Below are positions 45,427 to 56,130 of a stretch of DNA of 64,000 nucleotides, piece by piece. Under the pieces are notes generated by a model. The model ran no database searches, was not told the DNA's origin, and saw nothing but the letters and a program-made list of their open reading frames with translations. Both the position numbers and the translations under genes were made by a program. Each line of letters starts with the position of its first letter. Position 1 is the first letter of the stretch. Source of the stretch: Corylus avellana (taxonomy: Eukaryota > Streptophyta > Magnoliopsida > Fagales > Betulaceae); assembly GCF_901000735.1 (NCBI RefSeq), contig NC_081543.1, positions 9,903,921-9,967,920 of the forward strand. The letters run 5' to 3'.

Positions 45427-46886
45427 ATTTTTTATTTCCTCTTCTTTTACAAACAAAATTAATGGTTAAGATTTATAGGAATATTAATTTTCATACTCAT
45501 AATTTAATAAAATAGCTTGCTTCCTATTTTATTTTTACTTTTTTTAATAACATGTGTAATGATAAGATATTAGGATCGTAACCCAGTTGGCCCAACCCTG
45601 AAGGCTCGGGAGCCACGCGGCCCAAGCCAAAAGCTCGAGAGAAGAAAGCCCGAAATCGGAGTTTAGGCCCACCAAAAGAATACCCATATTTTCCTTTGGC
45701 AGATCAAGCTTAACAGAAAAACTTGCTTATAGGAGTGTAAAAGTAAAATGGCTCACATAAGGCAAAAATTCCCTCCTTGTGGTGTCAAACTCACCCGACT
45801 CATGAAAAGGGAAATGGAGATGAGTCATTTAGGTAAAAAGGTGTAAAATTTGGAATAAAATTATCCTCAACTTTAAAAATTGGGACAATTTTGTCACATC
45901 CTTTAGCCTAATCGAGTCCTCTCCATTTCATTTATGTTTCCCATTAAAAGAGCAGAACTTTGAGCCAAGCAAATCGCTTAAGTAGGATCACCTTACTAAA
46001 GGCAAGGAATCGTAGGTCCAAAAAGGGATGTGTACACGAAACGAAATTGGCCACCATGGTCGAGGGAGCCAATCCGCCAAGCAATCCCTCAAAAAATGAC
46101 ACTTTACTTGCCTAAACACGCCTACCAAATCAGGACAAAAGCCGACAAAATGTGAGCGAGAAGGACAACACATGTATGCTAGCTCTAATAATCCTTTTTT
46201 TACTACACAAGTTTCTTTTTACTTTTACAAACTTAAGCATATAAAATAGCGTCAACGCCACGAATGGTATGTCACCTTGGCCCTTAGTTTTATTGCTGAA
46301 TTCTTATGTCGAGGACTACGCATGTGTGGTCACTATATTAACAACATGAAATATCTTCATTTGTTATCCCCTCTTAATCACATAAAAGAAAAGAGTTTAG
46401 TGTTGTCAATAGGACTAGATCATGTGTTATTTATACCTCAAACTCATTTCTAAGACTTAATCCAAACGAGATTTTTTGCTACCCGAATTGGACATGGATT
46501 TGGCCCATTGGAGGTGGACGAGAAAGCTAGTGAATGGTGAGAGATCTTAGCCATCCATTTAATGGAATTGTGTGTTGAATTAATGGTTTACATTGTTGAT
46601 TTGACACCTAAGTGATGTATAAGTGATTTTATGATAAATACATGAGGAAAAAAAACAATAATCGAATGGTCAGGAAACTAAGACAATAACGCCAAATCAG
46701 ACATGCTAGAAAACCAGTTGGTGGGATCTCAGATGTATTGTTTTAGACTAAAACTTGTAAATGTATAGTTTTACTTTCTTTTTCTTTTTTATTAAAAAAA
46801 AAAAAAAACAGAATTTAAGATGGTTGTGTGGCCACCCCTCCTTCAATTTAGGGTGGTCACATGATCACTTTTATTCTTTTTTTTGG
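45427..46886. other. intergenic DNA with small inverted repeat
   Basis: A loose inverted repeat at about 45820-45945 (GGGAAATGGAGATGAG ... CTCTCCATTTC ... TTTCCC) resembles the CTCTCCATTTCA MITEs. A GC-richer patch at 45570-46170 (TTGGCCCAACCCTGAAGGCT) may be retroelement-derived but has no coding frame I can name. Confidence 0.35.
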
Positions 46887-48490
46887 GTTAAATACTTAAT
46901 ACTCAATGGAATTTGATAACTTTATTTTTTTCCTCTTAGGGTTTGGTTTTTATCACAGGAGGTCATTGTGGTTTTGATAAATGACCAAGTTAGTCCTCCG
47001 TCAGTTGGCCTAACGGAATTCCACGTGGACCAATCATATATTGACACGTGGCACTTACTTAATTTTTTTAAGTATTTGAAAAAAAAAAAAAAAAAAAGAG
47101 GAAAAAAATTTTGGGGTGGCTCTTGGCCATTTGGGGGTGGCTGGCCATGGGGGTGACCTAGCCACCCCCATCTCGGCCACCCCCTTGGATCAAGGGGGTG
47201 ACCGAAACCACCCGCAGTGGGTACTGGGGGTGGCCGAGCCACCCCCATGGAGCCTAGGGGGTGGTTTCGATTGGAGCCAAGCCACCCCCAAATGGGAGTA
47301 GGGCTGTTAAGTGAGCGAAGCGTCTCACGAGCAAACTCGGGCTCGGCTCGTGCTCGACTCGAATATTAAATTAAGCGCTTCATGAACACAAATCATGGCT
47401 CGAATATTAAACGAAGCAAGCTCGGCTCGACTCGGCTAAGCTTGTGAACAGCTCGTATAAGCTCGTGTGTATATATATATATATATAAACTAACTAAGTA
47501 ATACATAATTAATTACAAATCTCATAATTATTAAAACCTTAAAATTGCATTTATATTTAAGCGTTAGAGAATGAAAAATTCTAGACCCTTCGTGATCAAA
47601 GAGAGAGAGAGAGCAATCATTAAAAAGACCTCGATTCAATTAGATCTGACCCAAACGAAAGGAAGAGAAACTATTGAGGCAGATTGCGAAAAACATAAAC
47701 TATTGAAGAATCAAACAGACCCAAACACTATCACTACTTGTCTGGTGAGTGAGAGTGAGAGAGTGGAAAATGAGAGTTCAGGTGGAAGATCCGTTGTGAC
47801 TAGTGAGGGGGATTGAGAGAGAGACGTTAAAAAAATATTTTTTTGTAGGGGCGTTGTCCCAATGCAGTCTGAATACAACCTGTAAACTTGTCCCACATTG
47901 TTAAGAAAACATCAATCTCCAAGTTTGCTTATCTATAAAAGGATGCATATCTTCTCTCTTTGAAATCACATGCCTTGTTGTATTGACTCAGGCTCCATAC
48001 TCAACTAGCCAAGCTAAGCAAATACTCATATGCAAACTAAATTCTTAAGCCGTTTAAGAGTATTTAAAGTTAAAATTTTTTTAAAAAACAAAAACATTAA
48101 ATATAAGAGCCAGCTCTGGCTCGGCTCGACTTATTATTAGTTCGAGCTCGATTTTTTTGGCTCGCCTTTAGGCTCGACTCGAGCTCAAGCTCAAGTAAAA
48201 TTTAAACGAGCCAAGCCTGAACAAGGGAAACTCACTCAAGCTCGGCTCGTTTACACCCCTAAATGGGAGCCACCCCCAGTTTTTTTTTGTTTCCTTTAAA
48301 AAAATAAAAAAATTAAGTAGGTGCCACGTATCAATATCTGATTGGTCCATGTGAAATTCCGTTAGGTCAACTAACGTTCAACTAACAGAGGGACTAACTT
48401 GATTATTTATCAAAATCACAGGGATCTCCTATGATAAAAACCAAACCCCATAGGGAAAAAATAAAGTTACCAAAGTATTAAGTATTTAAC
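46887..48490. mobile_element. foldback element with GGGGGTGGC core, carrying a nested hAT-like element
   Basis: The ends GTTAAATACTTAATAC and GTATTAAGTATTTAAC are perfect inverted repeats. The arms continue for about 215 bp (AGGGTTTGGTTTTTATCA, AACGGAATTCCACGTGGACC, TTGACACGTGGCAC and counterparts). The core is a run of GGGGGTGGC/GCCACCCCC words on both strands (about 47112-47290 and 48270-48280). Without the 963-bp insert plus its duplication it would be about 630 bp. Confidence 0.8.
47299..48261. mobile_element. hAT-like element, GCTCGGCTCG family, perfect 8-bp target duplication
   Basis: Flanked by AATGGGAG on both sides (47291-47298 and 48262-48269). Ends are TAGGGCTGTTAAG and TTTACACCCCTA. 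Subterminal zones are packed with GCTCGGCTCG, GCTCGACTCGA and CTCGAGCTC. The centre is non-coding, with a leader-like stretch near 47570-47990 of unclear origin. No transposase. Confidence 0.85.
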
Positions 48491-49068
48491 TTTTTTAAAA
48501 AAAAATTTAAAATAATAAGTTAACTCTTATTTATGTGAAAGTTAAATACCTGTTTTGCCAAAATATTCCAATAAAAAGAGAAGAATATGCATTTTACAAA
48601 AAGTGTTTTATGTTAAATAATAAAAACACGTTGATATTCGTACAAAAATTAATCACGGAACAAACAAAGTTCTCATTATGACAATTGACAAGCAAAGCAG
48701 TGGGTAAAGAAGTGAAAGGATAAGACTTTACAGTAGAATACAATATTGGGAGTCAATATACGTTTTAACCCTTCAAAAATTTGAGTGGATATCAATTTAC
48801 CCTCTCAAATCAAGCTTTACAAATTAACGCCGCAAACTTTCAAATTATTATTATTATTATTATTATTTTCTTTCCCCAAGTTGCACTCAAATTTGATTTA
48901 GAAAGCCATTATTTGTACGGACCGACAAAGCTTATCATAAATTCAACACAAAATTAGTAGGTTAAAATTATAGAGTCAAATTCATTTAATTAAATAGGTC
49001 AGATTATGGTTGATCTATATAATATTTATATTTATTTCTCGACACGACCGAATCTACCCACGACATTT
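48491..49068. other. intergenic DNA, no gene seen
   Basis: AT-rich with an (ATT)n tract at 48846-48868 and a segment near 48935-49070 holding words of the GTGTCGGGTTCG-type repeat family (TCATTTAATTAAATAGGTCA, CTCGACACGACCG). Confidence 0.4.
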
Positions 49069-49600
49069 AGGGTGCAGTTGGTATTGTTATTTTATAGACA
49101 AAAAATGTGATTTTAAATTAAATCGGAGAAAATTGGTTGTTTGGAATTGCGATTTGAAAATGCAAAAAATATGCGTTTTCAAATCGCAAGTAAGAATGTG
49201 TTTTTTTTTTTTTTTTTTAAACACATAATTTTAAAATGCTAAACTGCGATTTTGCCAAACGTTTAACTGTGTTTTTAAAATTCACATTTTTAGATCGCAC
49301 ATTTTTAAATTACCATTTTTAAATTGCAAACTCAAACAGACTCTTCAATCTTAATGTTGTCAATTTTTTACATGAATCACAAATTTGATACAAATTCAAC
49401 ATGAAGTTAATAGATTATAATTATTATTATTATTCTTTTCTTTTAGAAAGAAGTTAATAGATTATGATAGAATGATTTAACCCATTTAACTAAATATGTT
49501 AAATTAATATTAATCATAGCAAATATGTTAAATTAATATTAATATTAAATATGTTAGAAATACGAATTATGACTCCGAAATTATTTGGGACCAATCCCAT

Positions 49601-49972
49601 TTGACCCGTTTCTCTGAATCCCCAAAAATCAAGAATCACAAACTCCCAGATCATTCAAAATTAGGATTTACCTCAATCCCTAGCCCCCTGGTTTCTGAAT
49701 CAGATCAGAGGAACAAGAAACCAACCATTTGGAACCAAACCCATCTGGCCCACTTGGATTCGGACTCCGTAGCCGTTACGGAAGAGAGTGGGGGGGGCGA
49801 AATGGGCATGCATTTTACCGCGTTTGCGCGCGAAATTCTTCATTCCGATGACGAAAATAATAGCCCGGACGGCGTTGTGGTGGTTGCTCTTGCCGTGACC
49901 GTGACGGAAGATGATGGCCCGTTTCGGGTTGGCGGTCTACGGGTCTACAAGCTGACGCGTTTAGATTGAAGG
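49601..49972 (+). other. GC-rich open segment, possible captured gene fragment
   Basis: An open frame of about 120 codons ends at a stop at 49967-49969. Its last third (MGMHFTAFAREILHSDDENN ... VVVALAVTVTEDDGPFRVGG) is much richer in GC than the surroundings and looks like real coding composition. I do not recognise a domain. There are no splice partners or promoter signals, so it is more likely a fragment than a gene. Confidence 0.25.
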
Positions 49973-50145
49973 ACCATGTCGACACCAAATTAATAGATTA
50001 TCGGAATCTTTGACGAATAAGGTTGGCTTGGGATTATGATTTTAACAAGTTCAATTTTAAAAATTGGATTTTTAAAAATTGTGTTTTTTTTAAATTGCTA
50101 CATTTTAAAATCGTAAAAGTTTTTAGTAAAATATGTTAAAAAATA

Positions 50146-50508
50146 GGGTAAAATCTACTTAACTCCTCAAATTACCACTTCAATGAAAATCTACTTTCTA
50201 CACTATCAATTGAGACAATTTATCACCAAACTACCAAAACAATGACAATGTACCCCCAATGCTAAAAAAATGACAAAATTGCCCCTATAAATTTTTTAAT
50301 AAGACAAAAATACTCTTAAAAATTTGAAAAAAAAATTAAATTTTAGTATTTTGTTTTTATTTTAGTAAGGGTAATTTCATCATTTTATTAAAATTGGGTG
50401 TACATTGTCATTGTTTTGGTAGTTTGTAGGGTAAATTGTCGCAATTAATAGTTTGAGAGGTAGATTGTTATTGAGTGATAGTTTGAGTGGGTTAAGTGGA
50501 CTTTACCC
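50146..50508. repeat. foldback element (AACTACCAAAACAATGACA arms)
   Basis: The left arm GGGTAAAATCTACTTAACTC ... CAAACTACCAAAACAATGAC pairs with the right arm GTCATTGTTTTGGTAGTTTG ... GTTAAGTGGACTTTACCC; arms about 120 bp. Confidence 0.75.
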
Positions 50509-50733
50509 AAAAAAATATTTTTTTATTAAATATTTGTTATGAGAAATCGCAATTTTGGTTTAAATTTGTACATTTTCAAATAAACACCTCCTAACCTGAT
50601 ATAGAAATCGCAGATTTTTTTCCTGTATTTAAATTAAGTATTTTTTAAATCGCAATGTCAAATGCCTTACGTTTTCTGATATATTCTAAAAACGCATATT
50701 ATTCTTATGAAATCACAATTTCCAACGCACCCA

Positions 50734-51350
50734 AGTGCTATTTAGATCCGTTTTTGTTAGCATTTTTTAAATGTACTATTTTTTAAAAAATAGTAAATTT
50801 AAATGTGTGATTTAAAAATATAGTTGTATTTGATAAATTTTTTTCAAAAAAAAAAATGTATTTGATAAAATTATAGTTTGATCTTGAAAATCACAATTTA
50901 GCCTTTGAAATCGTGTATTTTTAAATAATGCAGCTCATTGTCTGCAATTTCAAAAATGTCTAATTTTTTTTTTTTAAAAAAAATGCACTATCAAATTATA
51001 CATTTTCTGTTATTTAGTTTAAATTGTATTTTTTTATAGTGTCACAAAAAAAAAAAAAAGACACTCTAATAGTAGACTGCTATACGTACAACTAAGATGA
51101 CGTGACAATGAAAATCAGTCATCGTAAAAAAAATCAACCAATGCTAGTCAACACTTCGATCAACGGCTGTTTTTTACTATAATGTCATCTCAGTTGTATG
51201 ACAATATTTGACTGCTACACGATTGTTGTACAATTAAGACGACGTGGTAGTAAAAATCAGTCTTTAAATCAATATTCGAAAAAAAAAAAAGTAAAAAAAT
51301 AAAAAAATAATAATAATAATCAATACTTTAACCGAAGACTATTTTTAAGG
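50734..51350. other. AT-rich intergenic DNA with hairpin fragments
   Basis: Poly-A and poly-T tracts, plus a segment at about 51060-51260 with repeated GACGTG(G/A)(C/T)A and AAAATCAGTC words related to the GAGTAATG hairpin MITEs. No gene. Confidence 0.4.
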
Positions 51351-51354
51351 TCAC

Positions 51355-51985
51355 TTTTTTTTTTTTTTTCCTTGAAAAATATGGAATTTTCATTGATGAA
51401 ATTTCATAAGCATAAAGCTCTTATAACATAAAGTATACAGCTCTGAAATATCATATCCAAAAGCTATGAAGGTTACAAAGTCATAAAAATGACTTCAAGC
51501 TTCCGCTAACCTATGTACAATTACATTTAAGAAACATATCTGCTTCGTACATATTAGATCTAGAACATGGGTAACTCAAATACAAAACAAAAATAAAAAA
51601 CAAACTAGAAACTAAAAATCCAGCCGTGAGAGTTAAGCCCTCACACCGATCTACTTCATCCTCAACTCGAAGGCCAGGACAACAAATTCATCCTCAACCC
51701 AAAAGCCAAGACAAACAAAATAAAAAAACAAAAAATAAAAACTTCACAAGCAGCAGTGGAGGAGCACGACATTGTAGATATCCCGTCAGAATATACGCTT
51801 TTGCCGAAAAAAAGATCAAATCTAAGGTTGAAGAGACTAGATCTAGATCTACAAACTAGATCTAAAGCAACCCGCCAGAAACGGAGACTCGATGCAGACT
51901 ACAGAAAAGACACCGAACACTGTTACCATGAAAGGGGAGGAGGAAAGATCAAAATCTATAACTTTCCTTTTTTCTTTTTTTTTTA
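51355..51985 (-). mobile_element. retroposon-like repeat, copy 1
   Basis: Poly-T at the left edge is a 3' poly-A on the minus strand. The body (AAAGCTCTTATAACATAAAG, TAGATCTAGAACATGGGTA, CTCACACCGATCTACTTC, GAGGAGCACGACATTGTAGA, CTAGATCTAGATCTACAAAC) matches 53330-54010 in the same order and orientation. Confidence 0.65.
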
Positions 51986-52029
51986 ATAGATTATGTCACA
52001 TTTATATTATATGACAAGGATATATCAAT

Positions 52030-52225
52030 ATAATAAAAGAAATGCTTGAGTGTAATAAAAATACCATTTTTGGCCCATAAAAGACTTAGGTGGCAAGATG
52101 CTATAGACTCTACCTTTAATTGTTGTGGCCTCACCCACTAATGGACCTATGACCTCTTGCCACTTAAAACTTTTATAGGCCAAAAATAAATTTTTTATTG
52201 TACTATAGCATATCTCATATAATAA
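52030..52225. mobile_element. hairpin MITE (ATTTTTGGCC arms)
   Basis: The left arm ATAATAAAAGAAATGCTTG ... ATTTTTGGCCCATAAAAGAC pairs with the right arm AACTTTTATAGGCCAAAAAT ... GCATATCTCATATAAT. Confidence 0.65.
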
Positions 52226-52437
52226 ATAGGATGATCCTATTATGTTAACCATTTATCTCATTTTCCAAAAACGAATCAAATGTCAACCATGACTCTATAA
52301 TGAGAGTAGGCCCTCCTGTAATCCACACCAAAATAAAAAATAAAAAAAATAAAAATCCTTGAAAATCTCAGATTAATAAATCAGGACTAATTATTTATTA
52401 ATCAAAATATATGGTTCTTGAGATATTCCGAAAAAAA

Positions 52438-52750
52438 AGGTACTAAAGTAGCCCATTAAACTACCAAATTGATTTTACTTTAATATGACATGAAACAATT
52501 TGTAATTTAGGCCAACTACAGCGATTAATTATTTATTTATTCCATTTTTTTTTTAGTATTTATTCGCCCATTGGTTTTTTTTAAAAAAAAAAGATTTTTT
52601 TTAATTATTTTATTTGTTAAAATAATAGGGGTATTATAGGAATATAAAAAATAAGTGGCTTTTTTGATACATTTTGGTAGTTTGAGGAGTTATTTTAGTA
52701 CTTTTTAAACATTTGAAGGCTATATTGCAAACCGCTGGTAGTTTGGGGGG
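52438..52750. repeat. foldback element (AAACTACCAAA arms)
   Basis: GGTACTAAAGTAGCCCATTA / AAACTACCAAATTGATTTT on the left are echoed by TTTGGTAGTTTGAGGAGTTA and TTTTAGTACTTTTT on the right. It is the same kind of element as 50146-50508 and 10467-10890, but a different sequence. Confidence 0.55.
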
Positions 52751-52769
52751 CTTATATATATATATATAT

Positions 52770-52947
52770 GAGAAATGCTTGGCTTCATTAAAAAGTCCAT
52801 CTTTTGACCATTTTAATCCTAGGTGACATGGTTTATTTTAAAATTAATATATTTTAAACAATAAATTAATAGATTTATAAAAAATGGGTCATGTCACCTA
52901 AGATTAAAATGGCTAAAAGATAGACTTTTAATGAAGCCAATCATCTC
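52770..52947. mobile_element. hairpin MITE (GAGAAATGCTTGGC) between microsatellites
   Basis: The arms GAGAAATGCTTGGCTTCATT ... CATTTTAATCCTAGGTGACA and TGTCACCTAAGATTAAAATG ... AATGAAGCCAATCATCTC pair almost fully. It is bounded by (TA)n on the left and (CT)n(TA)n (52948-53000) on the right. Confidence 0.75.
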
Positions 52948-52955
52948 TCTCTCTT

Positions 52956-53000
<45 letters not shown>

Positions 53001-53003
<3 letters not shown>

Positions 53004-53325
53004 GAATGACAAGTGTCATCATATTATTAGCGCTAATGTGGCACACCAACGAAATTTATCAAGCGTTTGACAGAAGTTGATAGCAAAGAATAAATTGTTA
53101 TTTATGTATATTTCAGGGAGCTTCAATTTATTTTAGTACCATATATATATTTTGTTAAATATCTAGAGCTGCCACTCCATCAATCATAGTAAAAGGAAGA
53201 CTTTCGAGGAAATTAAAGCTAGATTTCTCAATAGGGTCTCAGGGCCAAACCCTATAACATGCTGCAAAGGACCACTTTAATTAAGTCACTGATTTATACT
53301 CTCCCCATTTTCTCTATGTCAACCT
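53001..53325. other. intergenic DNA, nothing recognised
   Basis: Unique-looking AT-rich DNA between a microsatellite and a retroposon copy. Confidence 0.4.
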
Positions 53326-53329
53326 TTTT

Positions 53330-54110
53330 TTTCTTTTTTTAACATAAATGTGTAAATTTTATTAATAAAAGATTAAGAACATAAAGCTCTTATACCATAA
53401 AGTATAAAACTCTGAAAATCATAGTCAAATGTTATGAAATTAGAAAGTCATAGATACAATCATAAAATTCTTACAATCAAAGTACAAATCTATGACTTCA
53501 AGCTTTCGCTATCACATGTACAACTATCGTTAAGGAACAGATCTACTTTAAGCAGACTAGATCTAGAATATGGGTAGCCCAAATACAAAAAACTAAAAAA
53601 CTAAAAATTCAGCTATGAGAAATAAACCCCCACACCGATCTACTCCTCCTCGGCCCAAAGGACAAGAGACAGTTCACATCCTCGACCCAAATGCCAAGAC
53701 AAAGCTCACATCCTCGACCCAAAGGCACAACAAAAAGAATCAAAAAATCAAAAGAAAAAACTCGAAAAACAAAAAATCTCCACGAGCAGCAGCGGAGGAG
53801 CACGACATCGTAGACAACCCTAGGAAGACACGCCTTGACTAATGAAGACAATCAGATCTAAGTTTGAAAAAAGTAGATCTAGATCTAGATTTGCAAACTA
53901 GATCTAAATCACACTCGCCAGAAATGGAGACCCCAAGAGACCATAGAGAAGACACCGCGCACTGCTACCAGGGAAGGAGAGGAGGGAAGAATGGATTTTG
54001 CTGTTCTTCCCTCCTTTGTGATTTCTTCTTCTTCTTTGTACTGTTTAGAAGGATTGAGAAGAATTCTAGAGAGAAGGGAGAGCCTCTCTCTCTAGAATTG
54101 TGTTATGTAG
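53330..54110 (-). mobile_element. retroposon-like repeat, copy 2
   Basis: Same order as 51355-51985: poly-T on the left, AACATAAAGCTCTTATA, TAGATCTAGAATATGGGTAG, CACACCGATCTACT, AGGAGCACGACATCGTAGAC, AGATCTAGATCTAGATTTGC, GAAAAGACACCG-type end. It extends about 100 bp further right, where AATTCTAGAGAGAAGGGAG and CTCTCTCTCTAGAATT form a small hairpin. Stops in all frames. Confidence 0.65.
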
Positions 54111-54119
54111 GATGTCACT

Positions 54120-54600
54120 AGTATTCAGCCTTCTTACTCTTGGGCTTCAAGGAGGACAAGAAATTTAATTTAAATCCCTTAACTTGGAGCAAAATATGTA
54201 CTCCTAAAAGTATGGGAGTTTTGAGTCTTGGATCCATGCTTGGACAAACCATACCCTCTTGGCAATACTGGATTGGAGAATTCTAAAGGAGGATGACACT
54301 TTGTGGATTCAAAGTTTCAAACAAAAATACCTTAAAAACAGTCTAATCTACTCCAAGCTACTTCTTCCCCTCAATCCTCTTGGCTTTGGAAATGTATAAC
54401 CAAGAACAATCAGTTGGTGAGTAGAGGAGCTTGTTATGCATATAGTAAGGGGGATAAAGTTGAAATTTGGCATGATCCATGGATTCCTACCCTACCTGGA
54501 TTTAAACCATATACCAGTCCCCACACTGCATATTTACCTAATTTAAAGGTGGTTGATTTGGTCAACAAGTTGAGAGCTCTCGCACTCTAGTTCTGTGAAT
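54120..54600 (+). pseudogene. LINE reverse-transcriptase ORF2 fragment, degenerate
   Basis: Plus-strand pieces read LTWSKICTPKSMGVLSL, DDTLWIQSFKQKYLKNS, then, shifted, WLWKCITKNNQLVSRGACYA and SKGDKVEIWHDPWIPTLPGF. This is the order found downstream of the reverse transcriptase domain in plant L1-type LINE ORF2 proteins (trp-rich region, then the W-x-DPW-P motif). Frameshifts and stops break it. It lies immediately right of the retroposon copy, on the opposite strand. Confidence 0.7.
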
Positions 54601-55159
54601 TCGATTTTATGAGTTCTTAGCCTTCGCCTAACAATTTGGTCTAGACTACTTCTTCTTTGGGCCAATTTTTTGTTAAATCTGCAAATAAATTAGAATCTAA
54701 TTCACAAAACTTAAGTCAAACAGAGCTCTCAACTTGTTAAAAATCATCGATTAAAATGTGAAACCAAGTGTGATGTTGAAAAAATCAATGAAAATATATG
54801 GTAACTGAAGGAAAATGATTAGGGTAATGATTGTGGGATCAATTATAGTGCAAATATTAAGTTATGGTTCCTAAAGGCCGGAAAAGCACACGAAACATTG
54901 TCTTAAAAGGGAAAACTTTATATTTTCGAATTCCAAGAAGATACTCAAAAATCTTATAATGGTTACCTTAACATGCGTCTCGAAAAAAGCTTTCCAAAAT
55001 GAGGTTTTACATGAAATTCTGAGACTCATAGCAAAAGTTATGCTTGTTTTATTAAACATCGTGTGATGCAGTCAATTGCTAAAAAAGTCCACTCAGAATG
55101 TTCAACAGGAAACATGGAATGTTCAATATTTGATTTTTGGGCTATTTAAAGGTTATTTT
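54601..55159. other. AT-rich DNA, no gene seen
   Basis: No recognisable element. TTGTTAAATCTGCAAATAAA-like sequence and short frames only. Confidence 0.4.
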
Positions 55160-56130
55160 GGGGCTTTATTTTTTATTTTTTTGTAACAAACTGGCATTCA
55201 TAAAATAAAAAGGAGATTACAGAATAGACATGAAGCTAAAACAAGCTTAGACAAAAAGCTAAAAACAAAATAACTCATTCCAGAAAGACCACTAGCACCT
55301 TAATGAAGGTGAAAGTAGAGGTCACCTGAGAATGCAGCTGACGAAAGCCGTGATGCAATATGATTGGTACTACCATCAAGAGTACGAATATCCCTATCAA
55401 ACATCTAAGCAGGCTTCCTAAGAAGCAGTGGAGATTTAGATGAAAATGAACAATGAAAAAAAGGTTTCCTTCGTAGAGAGTGAGTCTAAAGCTCAACCGG
55501 TTATAATTAACAAAAACTTCATCCAAACAGACCACTAGCACTTCAAAGAACTGGAAATAGACCAAAAAGAAAAGAAAAAAAAAAAATTCCACTTCACAGA
55601 CAAAGAGTCTGAAGCCCAACCGGATCAGATTAAACGCTAAGCAACAAACCAACAAAAAATTACAGAAAGTTACACAAAATAGCAGGAAAAACTCAAAAAT
55701 CAACGACTGCGAAGGAGGAAGATGTCGGGGGGAAGCTGCTCGGAGCATTAGATCCACTCGTAGAAGCGTGTGGTCCACGCGCCAGTGCATGGGGGTCAGT
55801 TGGGGTCGTAGAAAGCTGGAACACCGGTGATGATGGAGGAGGGGCACGTTTGATGGAGAGAAGGAGATCCGGCTTTGAAAAAGTCAATCTTCAAGACTAC
55901 ACAGATTCGGCCGGCAAAGAGTTGGAGGAGACGACCCATGACTGGGGTGAAGTGGGCAAAGAGGGATGGATATTGCGACTGCTATTTCATAAGGGTCAGG
56001 GATAAATCGTCATAGACGATGGATAGATCTAGAGAAGACTCTAGAGAAAAAGGAGTTCTCTTATGAAGAAAGAAACTCAAAAGGAAAGGGTGCAAAAAAA
56101 AAAATGGAAAAGAGGGGTGGGAGGAGGAGG
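55160..56130 (-). mobile_element. retroposon-like repeat block with internal duplication
   Basis: On the minus strand the block ends in ATTTTATGAATGCCAGTTTG and an A-rich tail. GTGCTAGTGGTCT followed by GGA(T/A)GA occurs twice (near 55285 and 55530), so the body is partly duplicated. The head is CT-rich like those of the copies at 51.4 and 53.3 kb. A 190-codon frame here is low-complexity (Phe/Leu runs) and not credible as a protein. Confidence 0.4.

Larger units (their letters stand above)
49069..50733. mobile_element. possible large MITE-like element (AAATCGCA subterminal repeats) enclosing a GC-rich fragment
   Basis: The left end GGGTGCAGTTGGTATTG and right end CAATTTCCAACGCACCC are imperfect inverted repeats. 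Near both ends, AAATCGCA / TGCGATTT words recur many times. Inside lie a GC-rich open segment (49601-49972) and a nested foldback (50146-50508). No target duplication could be matched, so the boundaries are tentative. Confidence 0.4.

Noticed and set aside
47116..47301. Gly/Trp-rich and Pro-rich frames
   Set aside because: They are translations of the GGGGGTGGC word array in the foldback core.
55275..55847. 190-codon minus-strand frame
   Set aside because: Phe/Leu low-complexity translation of a repeat block with internal duplication; no real protein features despite its length.
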